A DNA stretch of 64,000 bases from Roseiarcus sp963770035. Its GTDB lineage: Bacteria > Pseudomonadota > Alphaproteobacteria > Rhizobiales > Beijerinckiaceae. The notes beneath the pieces are model-generated. The model saw only the letters and a list, made by a program, of their open reading frames with translations, did not search any database and was not told where the DNA came from. Positions 43,534-52,694 of the stretch are shown in pieces. Both the position numbers and the translations under genes were made by a program. The stretch is taken from contig CAVYON010000026.1 in assembly GCA_963770035.1 (NCBI GenBank), positions 124,001 through 188,000 of the forward strand. Direction: 5' to 3'. Position 1 is the stretch's first letter. Each line of letters begins with the position of its first letter.

Positions 43534-44790
43534 ATGAGGACTTTTACCGCATGGACGCGCGGCGGCATAGCGTTGGCGGCGCTGCTGACAGGGCTGGTCG
43601 CGGCGCAGGCCGGCTCGCTCAAGATCGAGAGCTGGCGCAACGACGACACGGACATCTGGAACAACACGCTCATCCCCGCCTTCCAGAAGCACTATCCCGA
43701 CATCAAGATCGAGTTCTCGGCCACGCAGCCCACGGACTACAACGCAGCGCTGAACGCCAAGCTCGATGGCGGCACTGCTGGCGACCTTATCACCTGCCGG
43801 CCGTTCGACGCCTCGCTCCAGCTCTATCAGAAGCACCAGATCGACGGCCTCAACGACCTCAAGGGGCTCGACAACTTCCCCGACGTCGCCAAGGCCGCCT
43901 GGTCGACCGATGACGGCAAGACGACCTTCTGCGTGCCGATGGCCTCGGTCATCCACGGCTTCATGTACAATGAGGACGCCTTCAAGAAGATCGGCGCGAA
44001 ACCGCCGAAGACGATGGCCGAGTTCCACGACATCCTCGAAAAGCTCAAGAAGGACGGAACTTACGTGCCGATCGACATGGGCACCGCCGACCAGTGGGAG
44101 GCGGCCACGATGGGCTTCCAGAACATCGGACCGGACTACTGGCAGGGCGAGGCGGGACGGCAGGCCCTGATCGCACGCAAGGAGAAGTTCACTGATCCGC
44201 AGTATGTCGCGGTGTTCAAGGAGCTCGCTTCCTGGGCGCCCTACATGGGCGACGGCTTCCAGGCCCAGAAATATCCGGACAGCCAGAACCTGTTCTCGCT
44301 CGGCAAGGCCGCGATCTATCCGGCAGGCTCGTGGGACATCACCACCTTCCGCAAGGACGCGCAGTTCCCGATCGGCGCATTCCCGCCGCCGCTGCCGCAG
44401 GGCGACACGACCTGCTACATCTCCGACCATACCGACATCGGGATGGGCGTGAACGCGGCGTCGAAGAACAAGGCGGACGCCACTAAATTTCTCGAGTGGC
44501 TGACCACCCCGGAATTCGCGGAACTCTACGCCAACGCGCTGCCGGGCTTCTTCCCGCTGAGCAAGGCCCCGGTCACGATCAAGGACCCGCTCGCGGCCGA
44601 GATGGTCGGCTGGCGCAAGGACTGCAAGTCGACGATCCGCAACTCCTACCAGATCTTGAACCGTGGGACGCCCAATCTCGAGAATGATCTCTGGAACATC
44701 TCGGCGCAGGTCATCAACGGCACGCTGACCCCGGATGCCGCCGGCAAGCAGGCGCAGGCCGACGTCGACAAGTTGCCGGCCGCCAAGTAA
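43534..44790 (+). CDS. ABC sugar transporter, periplasmic binding protein
   Basis: The product has 418 residues. The signal peptide ends near 'VAAQAG', followed by the family 1 fold: 'LKIESWRNDDTDIWNNTLIP', 'YNAALNAKLDGGTAGDLITC', and 'LFSLGKAAIYPAGSWDITTF' in the second lobe. The gene starts 13 bases after murQ, so it belongs to that operon. By context the ligand is an amino sugar such as GlcNAc, MurNAc or a small chito- or muropeptide-derived saccharide. A strong hairpin follows the gene. Confidence 0.87.
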   Translation: MRTFTAWTRGGIALAALLTGLVAAQAGSLKIESWRNDDTDIWNNTLIPAFQKHYPDIKIEFSATQPTDYNAALNAKLDGGTAGDLITCRPFDASLQLYQKHQIDGLNDLKGLDNFPDVAKAAWSTDDGKTTFCVPMASVIHGFMYNEDAFKKIGAKPPKTMAEFHDILEKLKKDGTYVPIDMGTADQWEAATMGFQNIGPDYWQGEAGRQALIARKEKFTDPQYVAVFKELASWAPYMGDGFQAQKYPDSQNLFSLGKAAIYPAGSWDITTFRKDAQFPIGAFPPPLPQGDTTCYISDHTDIGMGVNAASKNKADATKFLEWLTTPEFAELYANALPGFFPLSKAPVTIKDPLAAEMVGWRKDCKSTIRNSYQILNRGTPNLENDLWNISAQVINGTLTPDAAGKQAQADVDKLPAAK

Positions 44791-44807
44791 GGGGCCTGAT
44801 CCTCGTC

Positions 44808-44829
44808 GGGCGGCGCCATCGCGCCGCCC
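44808..44829 (+). promoter_or_regulatory. Intercistronic stem-loop between binding protein and permease genes
   Basis: GGGCGGCGC and GCGCCGCCC (44808-44816, 44821-44829) form a perfect 9-bp stem with a 4-base loop and no U-tract. Such hairpins after binding-protein genes protect the upstream mRNA and lower permease expression. Confidence 0.6.
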
Positions 44830-44886
44830 GCCTCTCCCGCAGGTCGCGGAAGGGGACTCAGGTGAGCGGACCGGAATGCTGGAGTG

Positions 44887-45837
44887 ATGGCCGAACCATT
44901 GTCCCAAGTCGTAGCCTCGATGCCGCGCGCACGCTTTCTCGGGCTGATGGCGCTGTTTCTCGGACCCGCGGTCGCGATCTACACCCTCTTTTCCATCTAT
45001 CCCTTGATCGCGACCATGGGGCTCGCGACCTATACGACCGATAGCGAAGGCGCCTATTCCTTCGTCGGACTCGCCAATTTCGTCACCCTGCTCACCGACG
45101 CCGTCTGGTCGAAGCCATTCTGGAACGCGGCGTGGAACAACCTGATCTTCTTCGCCGTCCACATGGCGGTGCAGAACCCGATCGGCATCGCGCTCGCGGG
45201 GCTGCTCAGCCTCTCGGGGCTCAAATTCAAGTCGTTCTATCGCACCGTGATCTTCCTGCCGACCATGCTCTCGGTCGTTATCGTCGGCTTCTCCTGGAAC
45301 CTCATTCTCTCGCCGCTCTGGGGCGTCGCTTCGGGCGCGCTGAAAGCCGTGGGCCTCGGAAGCTGGTTCGCCCCCTGGCTCGGCCTGCCCTCGACAGCGC
45401 TCGTCACGCTGGCGCTGATCTCGGTGTGGCAGTTCGTCGGGATCCCGATGATGCTGATCTACGCGGCGCTCCTCAACATCCCCGAGGAGCTCGTGGACGC
45501 GGCGCGGGTCGACGGGCTAGGACAGTTCCGCATCTTCTGGCACATCAAGCTGCCGCTGATTCTCCCGACCATCGGCCTCGTCTCGATCCTGACCTTCGTC
45601 GGCAATTTCAACGCCTTCGACCTCATCTATTCGGTCAAGGGCGCGCTCGCCGGGCCGAACTTCGCCTCGGACGTCCTCGGCACCTTCTTCTACCGCACCT
45701 TCTTCGGGTTCCAGCTCCAGCTTGGCAATCCGACCATGGGCGCAACGGTGGCGACGGTGATGTTCTTCATCATCCTCGTCGGCGTCTGCTTCTACCTCTT
45801 CGTCATCCAGCGGCGCATGCGGCGCTACGCGTTCTAG
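44887..45837 (+). CDS. ABC sugar transporter permease (MalF/UgpA type)
   Basis: The product has 316 residues with six predicted helices. The coupling EAA loop reads 'EELVDAARVDGLGQFRIFWH' then 'IKLPLI' near 200-225. ATG 44887 is directly preceded by an in-frame GTG. It pairs with the next permease (eight-base gap) to form the membrane channel. Confidence 0.9.
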   Translation: MAEPLSQVVASMPRARFLGLMALFLGPAVAIYTLFSIYPLIATMGLATYTTDSEGAYSFVGLANFVTLLTDAVWSKPFWNAAWNNLIFFAVHMAVQNPIGIALAGLLSLSGLKFKSFYRTVIFLPTMLSVVIVGFSWNLILSPLWGVASGALKAVGLGSWFAPWLGLPSTALVTLALISVWQFVGIPMMLIYAALLNIPEELVDAARVDGLGQFRIFWHIKLPLILPTIGLVSILTFVGNFNAFDLIYSVKGALAGPNFASDVLGTFFYRTFFGFQLQLGNPTMGATVATVMFFIILVGVCFYLFVIQRRMRRYAF

Positions 45838-45845
45838 GGGGCCCG

Positions 45846-46676
45846 ATGCTCAAGCAGCGCGCCGAGACGCTCGGCGTCCACCTCATCCTGATCGCCTACT
45901 GCCTGCTCGCGCTCGGACCGATCCTGCTCGTGGTGATGAACTCGTTCAAGGCCCGCAAGGCGATCTTCGGCGCGCCCCTCGCCCCGCCTAACGCCGAAAC
46001 GTTCTCGCTTGTCGGCTACAACAAGGTGTTCAGCGCCTCCCACGTCGGAACCTATTTCGCCAACTCGCTGATCGTCACTCTGGTCAGCATGTTTTTTGTG
46101 CTCCTGTTCGGCGCGATGGCGGCCTGGGCGCTGACCGAATACAAGTTCCGCGGCTCGACCGCGCTCGCGATCTTCCTCTCGATCGGCATCATGGTGCCGA
46201 TCCGGCTTGGGTCAGTCGCAATCCTCAAGATGATGCGCGTGGCGGGCCTCAACGACACGCTGACTGCCCTCATTCTCGTCTATGTCGCGCAGGGCCTGCC
46301 GATGTCGATCTTCATCCTGAGCGAATTCGTCCAGCAGATTCCCAAGGACCTGCGCGACGCCGCGCGCTGCGACGGCGTGCCCGAGACGCGCATCTTCTTT
46401 GAGGTGATCGCGCCGCTGCTCAGGCCCGCGATCGCGACGGTGGCCGTCTTCACCATCGTGCCGATCTGGAACGACCTCTGGTTTCCGCTGATCCTGACCT
46501 CGTCGGATTCGACCCACACCATCACGCTGGGCGTTCAGCAGTTCCTCGGCCAGTACATCACGGACTGGAATTCGGTGCTCGCGGCCTTGTCGATGGCGAT
46601 CCTGCCGGTGGTTGCGATCTACGTGATCTTCTCCCGTCAACTGATCAGCGGCCTCACCGCCGGCGCGGTCAAATAG
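45846..46676 (+). CDS. ABC sugar transporter permease (MalG/UgpE type)
   Basis: The product has 276 residues with six predicted helices. EAA loop: 'PKDLRDAARCDGVPETRIFF' near 165-184. The N-terminus 'HLILIAYCLLALGPILLVVM' is helix 1. It lies between permease 1 and the ATPase gene, each within 12 bases. Confidence 0.9.
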   Translation: MLKQRAETLGVHLILIAYCLLALGPILLVVMNSFKARKAIFGAPLAPPNAETFSLVGYNKVFSASHVGTYFANSLIVTLVSMFFVLLFGAMAAWALTEYKFRGSTALAIFLSIGIMVPIRLGSVAILKMMRVAGLNDTLTALILVYVAQGLPMSIFILSEFVQQIPKDLRDAARCDGVPETRIFFEVIAPLLRPAIATVAVFTIVPIWNDLWFPLILTSSDSTHTITLGVQQFLGQYITDWNSVLAALSMAILPVVAIYVIFSRQLISGLTAGAVK

Positions 46677-46688
46677 GCGCGCTTCTTC

Positions 46689-47786
46689 ATGGCCGGACTC
46701 CATATCAAGCAGATCAACAAGAGCTACGGCTCGGCGAGCGTACTTGCCGACATCAATCTCGCCATCGAGGACGGAGAGTTCCTGGTGCTGGTCGGACCAT
46801 CCGGTTGCGGCAAGTCGACGCTTCTCAGGATGATCGCCGGACTCGACGCCCCGACCTCAGGCGACATTTATATCGGCAACCGGCTCGTCAACGCGCTCGC
46901 CCCGGCCGAGCGCAAGATCGCCATGGTGTTCCAGTCCTACGCGCTCTATCCGCACATGGACGTGCGCAAGAACATGACCTTCGGGCTCAAGTTCGCCGGC
47001 GTCGCGCCCGCCGAGCGCGAGCGGCGGGTCGCCGAGGCGACCCGTATCCTGCGACTCGAGCCCCTGCTGGCGCGCTATCCCCGCGACCTCTCGGGCGGCC
47101 AGCGCCAGCGGGTCGCCATCGGCCGGGCGATTGTGCGCGAGCCCGACGTGTTCCTGTTCGACGAGCCGTTGTCGAACCTGGACGCGGCGCTCCGCGTCTC
47201 GACCCGGGTCGAGATCGCCAAGCTGCACCAGCTCCTCAAGGCGACGATCGTCTATGTCACCCACGACCAGATCGAGGCGATGACGCTCGCCGACCGGATC
47301 GTGGTGATGAACCAGGGCCGGATCGAGCAGGTCGGCAAGCCGCTCGACCTCTATTACGAGCCGGCCAACCTGTTCGTGGCCGGTTTCATCGGCTCGCCGG
47401 CGATGAATTTCTTTCCGGCGACGGTCGAGCGCGTCGAAAACGGGGCGGCGGAGGTCAGAGGAGTGTCGATGGCGCCGATGAGGCTGCCGGCGCGCGCGCT
47501 CAAGTCCGGCGACTCACTGACGATTGGCGTGCGGCCGGAGCACCTCGCGACGGCTGGGAACGGGGCCTTCGCGGCCACGGGCGTCGTCGAGCTCGTCGAG
47601 CGGCTGGGCGAGGCTTCCTACGCTCATGTCCGGCGCACGGACGATAAGCTGATGGTGGCCGAAATTCGTGGCCGCGAGACTCCTTCGCCAGGCGAACCGG
47701 TGACCCTGCGAGCGCCGGCCGAAGATATTCATGCATTCGACGACGCCGGGCGAAGCCTCGATACGAAGGTGATCAAATCTGCGTGA
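46689..47786 (+). CDS. ABC sugar transporter ATPase (UgpC/MalK type)
   Basis: The product has 365 residues: Walker A 'GPSGCGKST' at 37-45, Q-loop 'MVFQSYALYPHMDVRKNM', signature 'LSGGQRQRVAIGRA', Walker B 'VFLFDEPLSNLD' and H-loop 'YVTHDQ'. A C-terminal TOBE/MOP regulatory domain (about 240-360) has 'LTIGVRPEHL'. It completes the importer and is the last gene of the murQ operon. Confidence 0.93.
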   Translation: MAGLHIKQINKSYGSASVLADINLAIEDGEFLVLVGPSGCGKSTLLRMIAGLDAPTSGDIYIGNRLVNALAPAERKIAMVFQSYALYPHMDVRKNMTFGLKFAGVAPAERERRVAEATRILRLEPLLARYPRDLSGGQRQRVAIGRAIVREPDVFLFDEPLSNLDAALRVSTRVEIAKLHQLLKATIVYVTHDQIEAMTLADRIVVMNQGRIEQVGKPLDLYYEPANLFVAGFIGSPAMNFFPATVERVENGAAEVRGVSMAPMRLPARALKSGDSLTIGVRPEHLATAGNGAFAATGVVELVERLGEASYAHVRRTDDKLMVAEIRGRETPSPGEPVTLRAPAEDIHAFDDAGRSLDTKVIKSA

Positions 47787-47991
47787 TTTGCGGTGCGTTT
47801 GCGGCGCGTTGTGTGCTCGGGTAGCAACAATTTAACGCAAAATGCGGATTATCGGGCGACGGCGTCGTTTGGAGCATTGTGCGACGGCGCCGCGTTGCCA
47901 TAATTTGGGCGGGAACACGCCGCGGTCTCGCGAGTTTGCAGGCTGGCCGCGTATCCGTGTGTCGTCGGGCCAGACAAACCGGGGGAACCTC

Positions 47992-48546
47992 ATGCGCCGT
48001 ATTCTTGTTCAAGCCGTCGCCGCCTTGGCCGGTCTGGTGCTGAGCGCCGCGGTCGCGCCGGCTTTCGCCAACGCGCTCGATTCGCAACTCCAGCCGGTCG
48101 CCTCGCCGGTCCCGCGCGAGACCGTTCAGTTTGACGGCCGCGAGGCGCCCGGCACGATCGTCATCCGCACCGGCGAGCGCAGGCTTTATTACGTCCTGCC
48201 GGACCACCAGGCGCTCAAGTACGGCGTCGGCGTCGGTCGTCCCGGCTTCACCTGGCAGGGCGTGACCCGTATCGCCAACAAACGCGAGTGGCCGGACTGG
48301 AGGCCCCCGGCGCAAATGCTGCGGCGACGTCCTGACTTGCCGCGCCACATGGCCGGCGGCATCGACAATCCGCTCGGCGCGCGCGCCATGTATCTCGGCG
48401 GCTCGCTTTATCGAATCCACGGCTCAAACGAGCCGGATACGATCGGACAGGCGGTGTCGTCGGGCTGCATCCGCATGACCAACGACGACGTGATCGACCT
48501 CTACGGCCGGGCCAGAGTCGGAACCCGGGTCGTCGTCACCCGCTAA
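47992..48546 (+). CDS. L,D-transpeptidase (YkuD domain), first copy
   Basis: This 184-residue periplasmic enzyme has a signal peptide at 1-27. The YkuD catalytic motif is 'YRIHGSNEPDTIG' (H143) with 'SSGCIRMTNDDVIDLY' (C159). It forms 3-3 crosslinks in peptidoglycan or attaches proteins to it. ATG 47992 with GGGGGAA upstream gives a proper signal peptide. Followed by a good terminator. A paralogue lies at 51.9 kb. Confidence 0.9.
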   Translation: MRRILVQAVAALAGLVLSAAVAPAFANALDSQLQPVASPVPRETVQFDGREAPGTIVIRTGERRLYYVLPDHQALKYGVGVGRPGFTWQGVTRIANKREWPDWRPPAQMLRRRPDLPRHMAGGIDNPLGARAMYLGGSLYRIHGSNEPDTIGQAVSSGCIRMTNDDVIDLYGRARVGTRVVVTR

Positions 48547-48557
48547 TTTTTGCCGCT

Positions 48558-48592
48558 GCATCCGCTGGTTACCCGGGCGGACGCCTTTTTTT
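48558..48592 (+). terminator. Intrinsic terminator after the L,D-transpeptidase gene
   Basis: GCATCCGC and GCGGACGC form an 8-bp stem with one mismatch, followed by C and seven T. It begins 12 bases after the stop codon. Confidence 0.7.
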
Positions 48593-48620
48593 AGGGCGTG
48601 CGGGCGACTATCTTCACACG

Positions 48621-49640
48621 ATGGACGCCGCTTCCCCCGCTCTTGATGCTCCGATGATCGATCCGTTCGGTCGCCGCATTGCCTATGTGCGGGTGTCCGT
48701 AACTGACCGCTGCGACTTCCGTTGCGTCTATTGCATGTCCGAGGACATGAACTTCCTGCCCAAGCGGGACATTCTGTCGCTCGAGGAACTAGACCGCCTG
48801 TGCTCGGCTTTCGTCAGGCTCGGCGCGCGCAAGCTGCGGATCACCGGGGGCGAGCCGCTCGTCCGCCGCAATGTGATGTCGCTTTTTCATGGACTGAAGC
48901 GCCATCTTGCAAGCGGCGAACTCGATGAAGTCACCCTGACCACCAACGGCTCCCAGCTCGCTCGCTTCGCCCATGAGCTCGCCGATTGCGGCGTCCGGCG
49001 AATCAACGTCTCGCTCGACACGCTCGATCCGGCGAAGTTCCGCACGGTGACCCGCTGGGGCGACCACGCGAGCGTGATGGCGGGCATCGACGCCGCGGCC
49101 GCTGCCGGGCTCAAGGTGAAGATCAACGCCGTTGCGCTCAAGGGGTTCAACGACGACGAGGCCCGCTCGCTGGTCGATTGGGCGCACGGCCGCGGCTTCG
49201 ATCTCACCTTCATCGAGGTGATGCCGCTCGGGGCGATGGAGGAGGATCGCGCCGACCAGTTCATGCCGCTGACCGAGCTCAAGCGGGAGCTCGAGCGGAG
49301 CCTGACGTTGAGGCCCTCGACCTACGCGACGGGCGGACCCGCCCGCTATTTCGATGTCCGCGAGACCGGCGGCCGGCTCGGCTTCATCACGCCACTCACC
49401 CACAATTTCTGCGAGAGCTGCAACCGGGTCCGGGTGACCTGCACCGGGACGCTCTACATGTGCCTTGGCCAGGAGGACGCGGCCGATCTGCGCGAGCCGC
49501 TGCGTCGCTCGGAATCCGACGATCCCCTCATCTCGGCCATCCGCGCTGCGATCGCGCGCAAGCCCAAGGGCCACGATTTCGTCATCGCCCGCGCGGGCAA
49601 GCCCGCTGTCGAGCGGCATATGAGCGCCACCGGCGGCTGA
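48621..49640 (+). CDS. moaA: GTP 3',8-cyclase MoaA
   Basis: This radical SAM enzyme makes the first molybdenum-cofactor intermediate from GTP. The product has 339 residues: N-terminal cluster 'CDFRCVYC' (C31, C35, C38), 'ITGGEPLVRRN' near 75-85, C-terminal second cluster 'NFCESCNRVRVTC' plus a further conserved Cys, and the essential C-terminal Gly-Gly. There are no other moa or mob genes nearby. Confidence 0.94.
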   Translation: MDAASPALDAPMIDPFGRRIAYVRVSVTDRCDFRCVYCMSEDMNFLPKRDILSLEELDRLCSAFVRLGARKLRITGGEPLVRRNVMSLFHGLKRHLASGELDEVTLTTNGSQLARFAHELADCGVRRINVSLDTLDPAKFRTVTRWGDHASVMAGIDAAAAAGLKVKINAVALKGFNDDEARSLVDWAHGRGFDLTFIEVMPLGAMEEDRADQFMPLTELKRELERSLTLRPSTYATGGPARYFDVRETGGRLGFITPLTHNFCESCNRVRVTCTGTLYMCLGQEDAADLREPLRRSESDDPLISAIRAAIARKPKGHDFVIARAGKPAVERHMSATGG

Positions 49641-49745
49641 ACTTTTGCGTGCCGACTGCTGGCGGCGCGCGCCGGCACGCTCTATATCTGACGCATTGCG
49701 AACGGGCGGGGCCTTGACCCCCGCTCCGGAAAGGAAACCAGCGCC

Positions 49746-50087
49746 ATGGCGAATGCACGTGAACGGATCGAGAAGCTGATCGCGGAACACCCTGTCGTCC
49801 TTTTCATGAAAGGAACGCCAGAGTTTCCGCAATGCGGGTTCTCGGGCCAGGTGATCCAAATTCTCGACTATCTCGGCGCGCCTGTTCATGGCGTCAACAT
49901 CCTTGAGGACGACGAGCTCCGACAGGGCGTCAAAGAGTTTGCCAATTGGCCGACTATTCCGCAGCTTTACGTCAAGGGCGAGTTCATCGGCGGCTGCGAC
50001 ATTACCCGTGAAATGTTCCAATCGGGCGAACTCGCGTCTGTCCTGAGCGACGCCGGCGTCGAGTTGAAGAGCAGCGCCAAGGTCTGA
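49746..50087 (+). CDS. grxD: Monothiol glutaredoxin, Grx4 family
   Basis: The 113-residue protein has the 'CGFS' active site (30-33), preceded by 'VVLFMKGTPEFPQ'; 'NWPTIPQLYVKGEFIGGCDI' is the glutathione/Fe-S binding signature. It carries and delivers 2Fe-2S clusters. In alphaproteobacteria bolA usually lies upstream; here moaA does. GGAAAGGAAA precedes the start. Confidence 0.93.
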   Translation: MANARERIEKLIAEHPVVLFMKGTPEFPQCGFSGQVIQILDYLGAPVHGVNILEDDELRQGVKEFANWPTIPQLYVKGEFIGGCDITREMFQSGELASVLSDAGVELKSSAKV

Positions 50088-50479
50088 TCCGCCTCGGTCA
50101 CGCGCGGGGTGTGGCGACATGACGAGGCTTTAGGGGATACGCAATCCATCACGCGGTTCAAGGCCGCGATAAGTGACGGCTGGGCCGGACCGGGCGCAAT
50201 CCTGCAAGCCGGATCGTGGCGCTCCGAACGTTGTGGGCGTCCCGAGGACGAAAAGCGCGAGCCTGGGCGCGCCCAAGCCGCGAGTCGGGAGGCCTTGGCT
50301 TGTTCGCGGTAAGGTGTCTGTCCTGGTTTTTCCTACTCCATGCCGCGGCCGGGCGAGACGATTGGACGCGGACCTTAGCCCTAATGCGTAATTGAAAAAC
50401 CTGTACTGCAAAGTTACTCTTCCGGACCAAGGACACGGCTGTCAATCGACAATCGAACGCCTGCCGGGGGAACCGCTCG
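50088..50479. other. Gap of 392 bp without a gene
   Basis: It lies between grxD and the PHB depolymerase gene. Open frames are short and unrecognised. AATGCGTAATTG near 50387 and the AT-rich stretch 50385-50420 may hold the phaZ promoter, but no clear -35/-10 pair is seen. Confidence 0.4.
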
Positions 50480-51844
50480 ATGTTTCGCAGTTATTCCTAT
50501 CAGTTTTACGAAATGACTCATATGGCGCTCGCGCCCGCACGGAGTGTTTCCGACGCCGCCCATTTCGTTTTCCGCAACCCGTGGAACCCCTTGTCGAACA
50601 CCCCCCTCGGCAAGAACATCTCCGCCGCCGCCGAGTTGTTCGAGCGGATGACACGCCGATACGGCAAGCCGACCTTCGGTCTCGATGAGATTGAGGTCGA
50701 CGGCGCCGTTTATCCCATACTCGAGGACGTCGTTTGGAGCCGACCGTTTTGCAACCTGCTGCATTTCGTCCGCCCGGACTTTCCCCACGCCACAGACCAG
50801 CCGAAGCTGCTGATCGTCGCGCCGATGTCCGGCCATTACGCGACGCTGTTGCGCGGAACGGTTGAGGAATTTCTGCCCCACTGCGACGTCTACATCACAG
50901 ACTGGACGGACGCGCGCTTGGTTCCGCTGGCGGTCGGCAAATTCGATCTTGACGACTACATCGACTATCTGCGCCTGATTCTCGATCATCTCGGGCCCGG
51001 CGTCCATACGCTTGCCGTCTGTCAGCCGGCGGTGCCGCTGCTGGCGGCCGTCGCGATCATGGAAGCGAACGACGAGCCGAACGTCCCGGCCAGCATGACG
51101 CTAATGGGCGGCCCGATCGACACCCGCCGCAGCCCAACTGAGGTCAACAAGGTCGCCGAGAAGCGCGGGGTCGAATGGTTCCGCCGCAACGTTCTGCATC
51201 CGGTGCCGTTCCCCTATCCGGCCTTCGGCCGGCAGGTCTATCCGGGCTTCGTGCAACTTTCCGGCTTTATGGCGATGAACCTCGATCGCCACGTCAACGC
51301 CCACTTCGGCATGTTCAACCACCTCGTCGACGGCGACGGCAACTCGGCGGAGAAACACCGCGACTTCTACGACGAGTATCTGGCGGTGATGGACATGGAC
51401 GCCGCCTTTTACATGCAGACGATCGAAACCGTGTTTGTCCGGCACGAATTGCCCAAGGGCGAGATGAAGCATCGCGGCGTTCTCGTCGACCCGAAGGCGA
51501 TCCGCCGATGCGGCCTGATGACCATCGAGGGCGAGAACGACGACATTGCCGGGGTCGGCCAGTGTTATGCAGCGCACGATCTTTGCGTAAACATTCCAAA
51601 GTCGAAGAAGATCGATTATGTGCAGAAGGATGTGGGGCATTACGGCGTGTTCAATGGCTCCCGCTTCCGCCACGAAATCGCTCCGCGGATGCGCGAATTC
51701 TGGGCGACGATCGACGGAAGGGAGGCCAAGCATCTCCCCGCCAAGGTCAACGCATTGAAAAAATCGAACGGGGCCAAGAAGCCGAACTGGGTCGGACCCG
51801 TCCCGATTTCGAACGAAGCCAAACCCGTCCAGGTTCCGGCATAG
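50480..51844 (+). CDS. phaZ: Intracellular polyhydroxyalkanoate depolymerase PhaZ
   Basis: It hydrolyses native PHB granules. The 454-residue protein has an alpha/beta-hydrolase fold with a cysteine nucleophile in the lipase-box-like 'VCQPAVP' (C181), as in the cytoplasmic PhaZ family, 'SMTLMGGPIDTRRSPT', and the PHB_depo C-terminal region with 'YVQKDVGHYGVFNGSRFR' (catalytic His). There is no signal peptide, consistent with intracellular action. GGGGGAA precedes the start. It implies that the host stores PHB. It is followed by an unrelated L,D-transpeptidase gene. Confidence 0.92.
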   Translation: MFRSYSYQFYEMTHMALAPARSVSDAAHFVFRNPWNPLSNTPLGKNISAAAELFERMTRRYGKPTFGLDEIEVDGAVYPILEDVVWSRPFCNLLHFVRPDFPHATDQPKLLIVAPMSGHYATLLRGTVEEFLPHCDVYITDWTDARLVPLAVGKFDLDDYIDYLRLILDHLGPGVHTLAVCQPAVPLLAAVAIMEANDEPNVPASMTLMGGPIDTRRSPTEVNKVAEKRGVEWFRRNVLHPVPFPYPAFGRQVYPGFVQLSGFMAMNLDRHVNAHFGMFNHLVDGDGNSAEKHRDFYDEYLAVMDMDAAFYMQTIETVFVRHELPKGEMKHRGVLVDPKAIRRCGLMTIEGENDDIAGVGQCYAAHDLCVNIPKSKKIDYVQKDVGHYGVFNGSRFRHEIAPRMREFWATIDGREAKHLPAKVNALKKSNGAKKPNWVGPVPISNEAKPVQVPA

Positions 51845-51925
51845 CGTTCTGCGGGGCCCGAACTCATTCGCGCCTCCGAGGCGTCCCGATGGTAAGCTCC
51901 GTCGGGCGTAACGGAGGGCGGTCGC

Positions 51926-52441
51926 GTGGCGAGCGCATGGAAGCTCAGCGCTTGTCTTGTCGGCGCGTTTTTCGCTTTCGCGCCAGGACCGGTGCGGGCC
52001 GGACGCTTGGTGGCGTTCACCGCTGACTACCCGCCGGGATCGATCGTCATCAGCCAATCCGCGCGCAAGCTTTACCTCGTCCTCGATGGGCGGGCCGCCA
52101 TCGTCTATCCGGTCTCTGTTGCGAAACGCGGCATGGAATGGACCGGGTCGGCGCATGTGGCGACCAAATATGTCGAGCCCGACTGGTCGCCTCCTGAGAG
52201 GGTTCGGCGCGACCATCCTCGTCTGCCCGACGTCATTCCCGGCGGCGCGCCCAACAATCCGATGGGGGCGCGCGCAATCGCGCTCGACCGCGACGAAATC
52301 GCGATCCACGGGACGACGGGGGCGATGCGCGCCTCCATCGGCACGGCCGCCTCCTACGGCTGCATCCGGATGCGGAACGAGGACGTCATCGATCTTTACG
52401 ACCGCGTCTCGGTCGGCGCGTTGGTGGTGATGACGCCGTGA
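51926..52441 (+). CDS. L,D-transpeptidase (YkuD domain), second copy
   Basis: The product has 171 residues. Signal peptide 1-25. 'GSIVISQSARKLYLVLDGRA' opens the YkuD fold, and the catalytic motif is 'IAIHGTTGAMRASIG' (H128) with 'SYGCIRMRNEDVIDLYDR' (C146). The GTG start has GGAGG upstream. It aligns well with the copy at 48 kb and both keep the catalytic Cys and His. Confidence 0.9.
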   Translation: MASAWKLSACLVGAFFAFAPGPVRAGRLVAFTADYPPGSIVISQSARKLYLVLDGRAAIVYPVSVAKRGMEWTGSAHVATKYVEPDWSPPERVRRDHPRLPDVIPGGAPNNPMGARAIALDRDEIAIHGTTGAMRASIGTAASYGCIRMRNEDVIDLYDRVSVGALVVMTP

Positions 52442-52694
52442 GTTCCTTCGCCGGGCATTCTCTCCCCCCGCACAGGGCCCGTATAGGGAAGGCGGCCCCA
52501 ATGCGAGCGGCCGACCGCCCAGCCGTGCGATTCGCGTCGTGTGCAATCCCCCATTAAGCTGATCGCGAGTGGAGATCTGTCGAGCCCACTTCCCCGCCCT
52601 GATATGCCGCGCGATCGCATGGGCGCGCATGCCTGGACGAGGTTTCAAGTCAAATGGCGTTTTCCGCCCAAAGCACACAGTGGGTCGCGCGTCC

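Noticed and set aside
52105..52344. Small minus-strand frame inside the second L,D-transpeptidase gene
   Set aside because: No start context and no family; it overlaps a clearly coding gene on the other strand.
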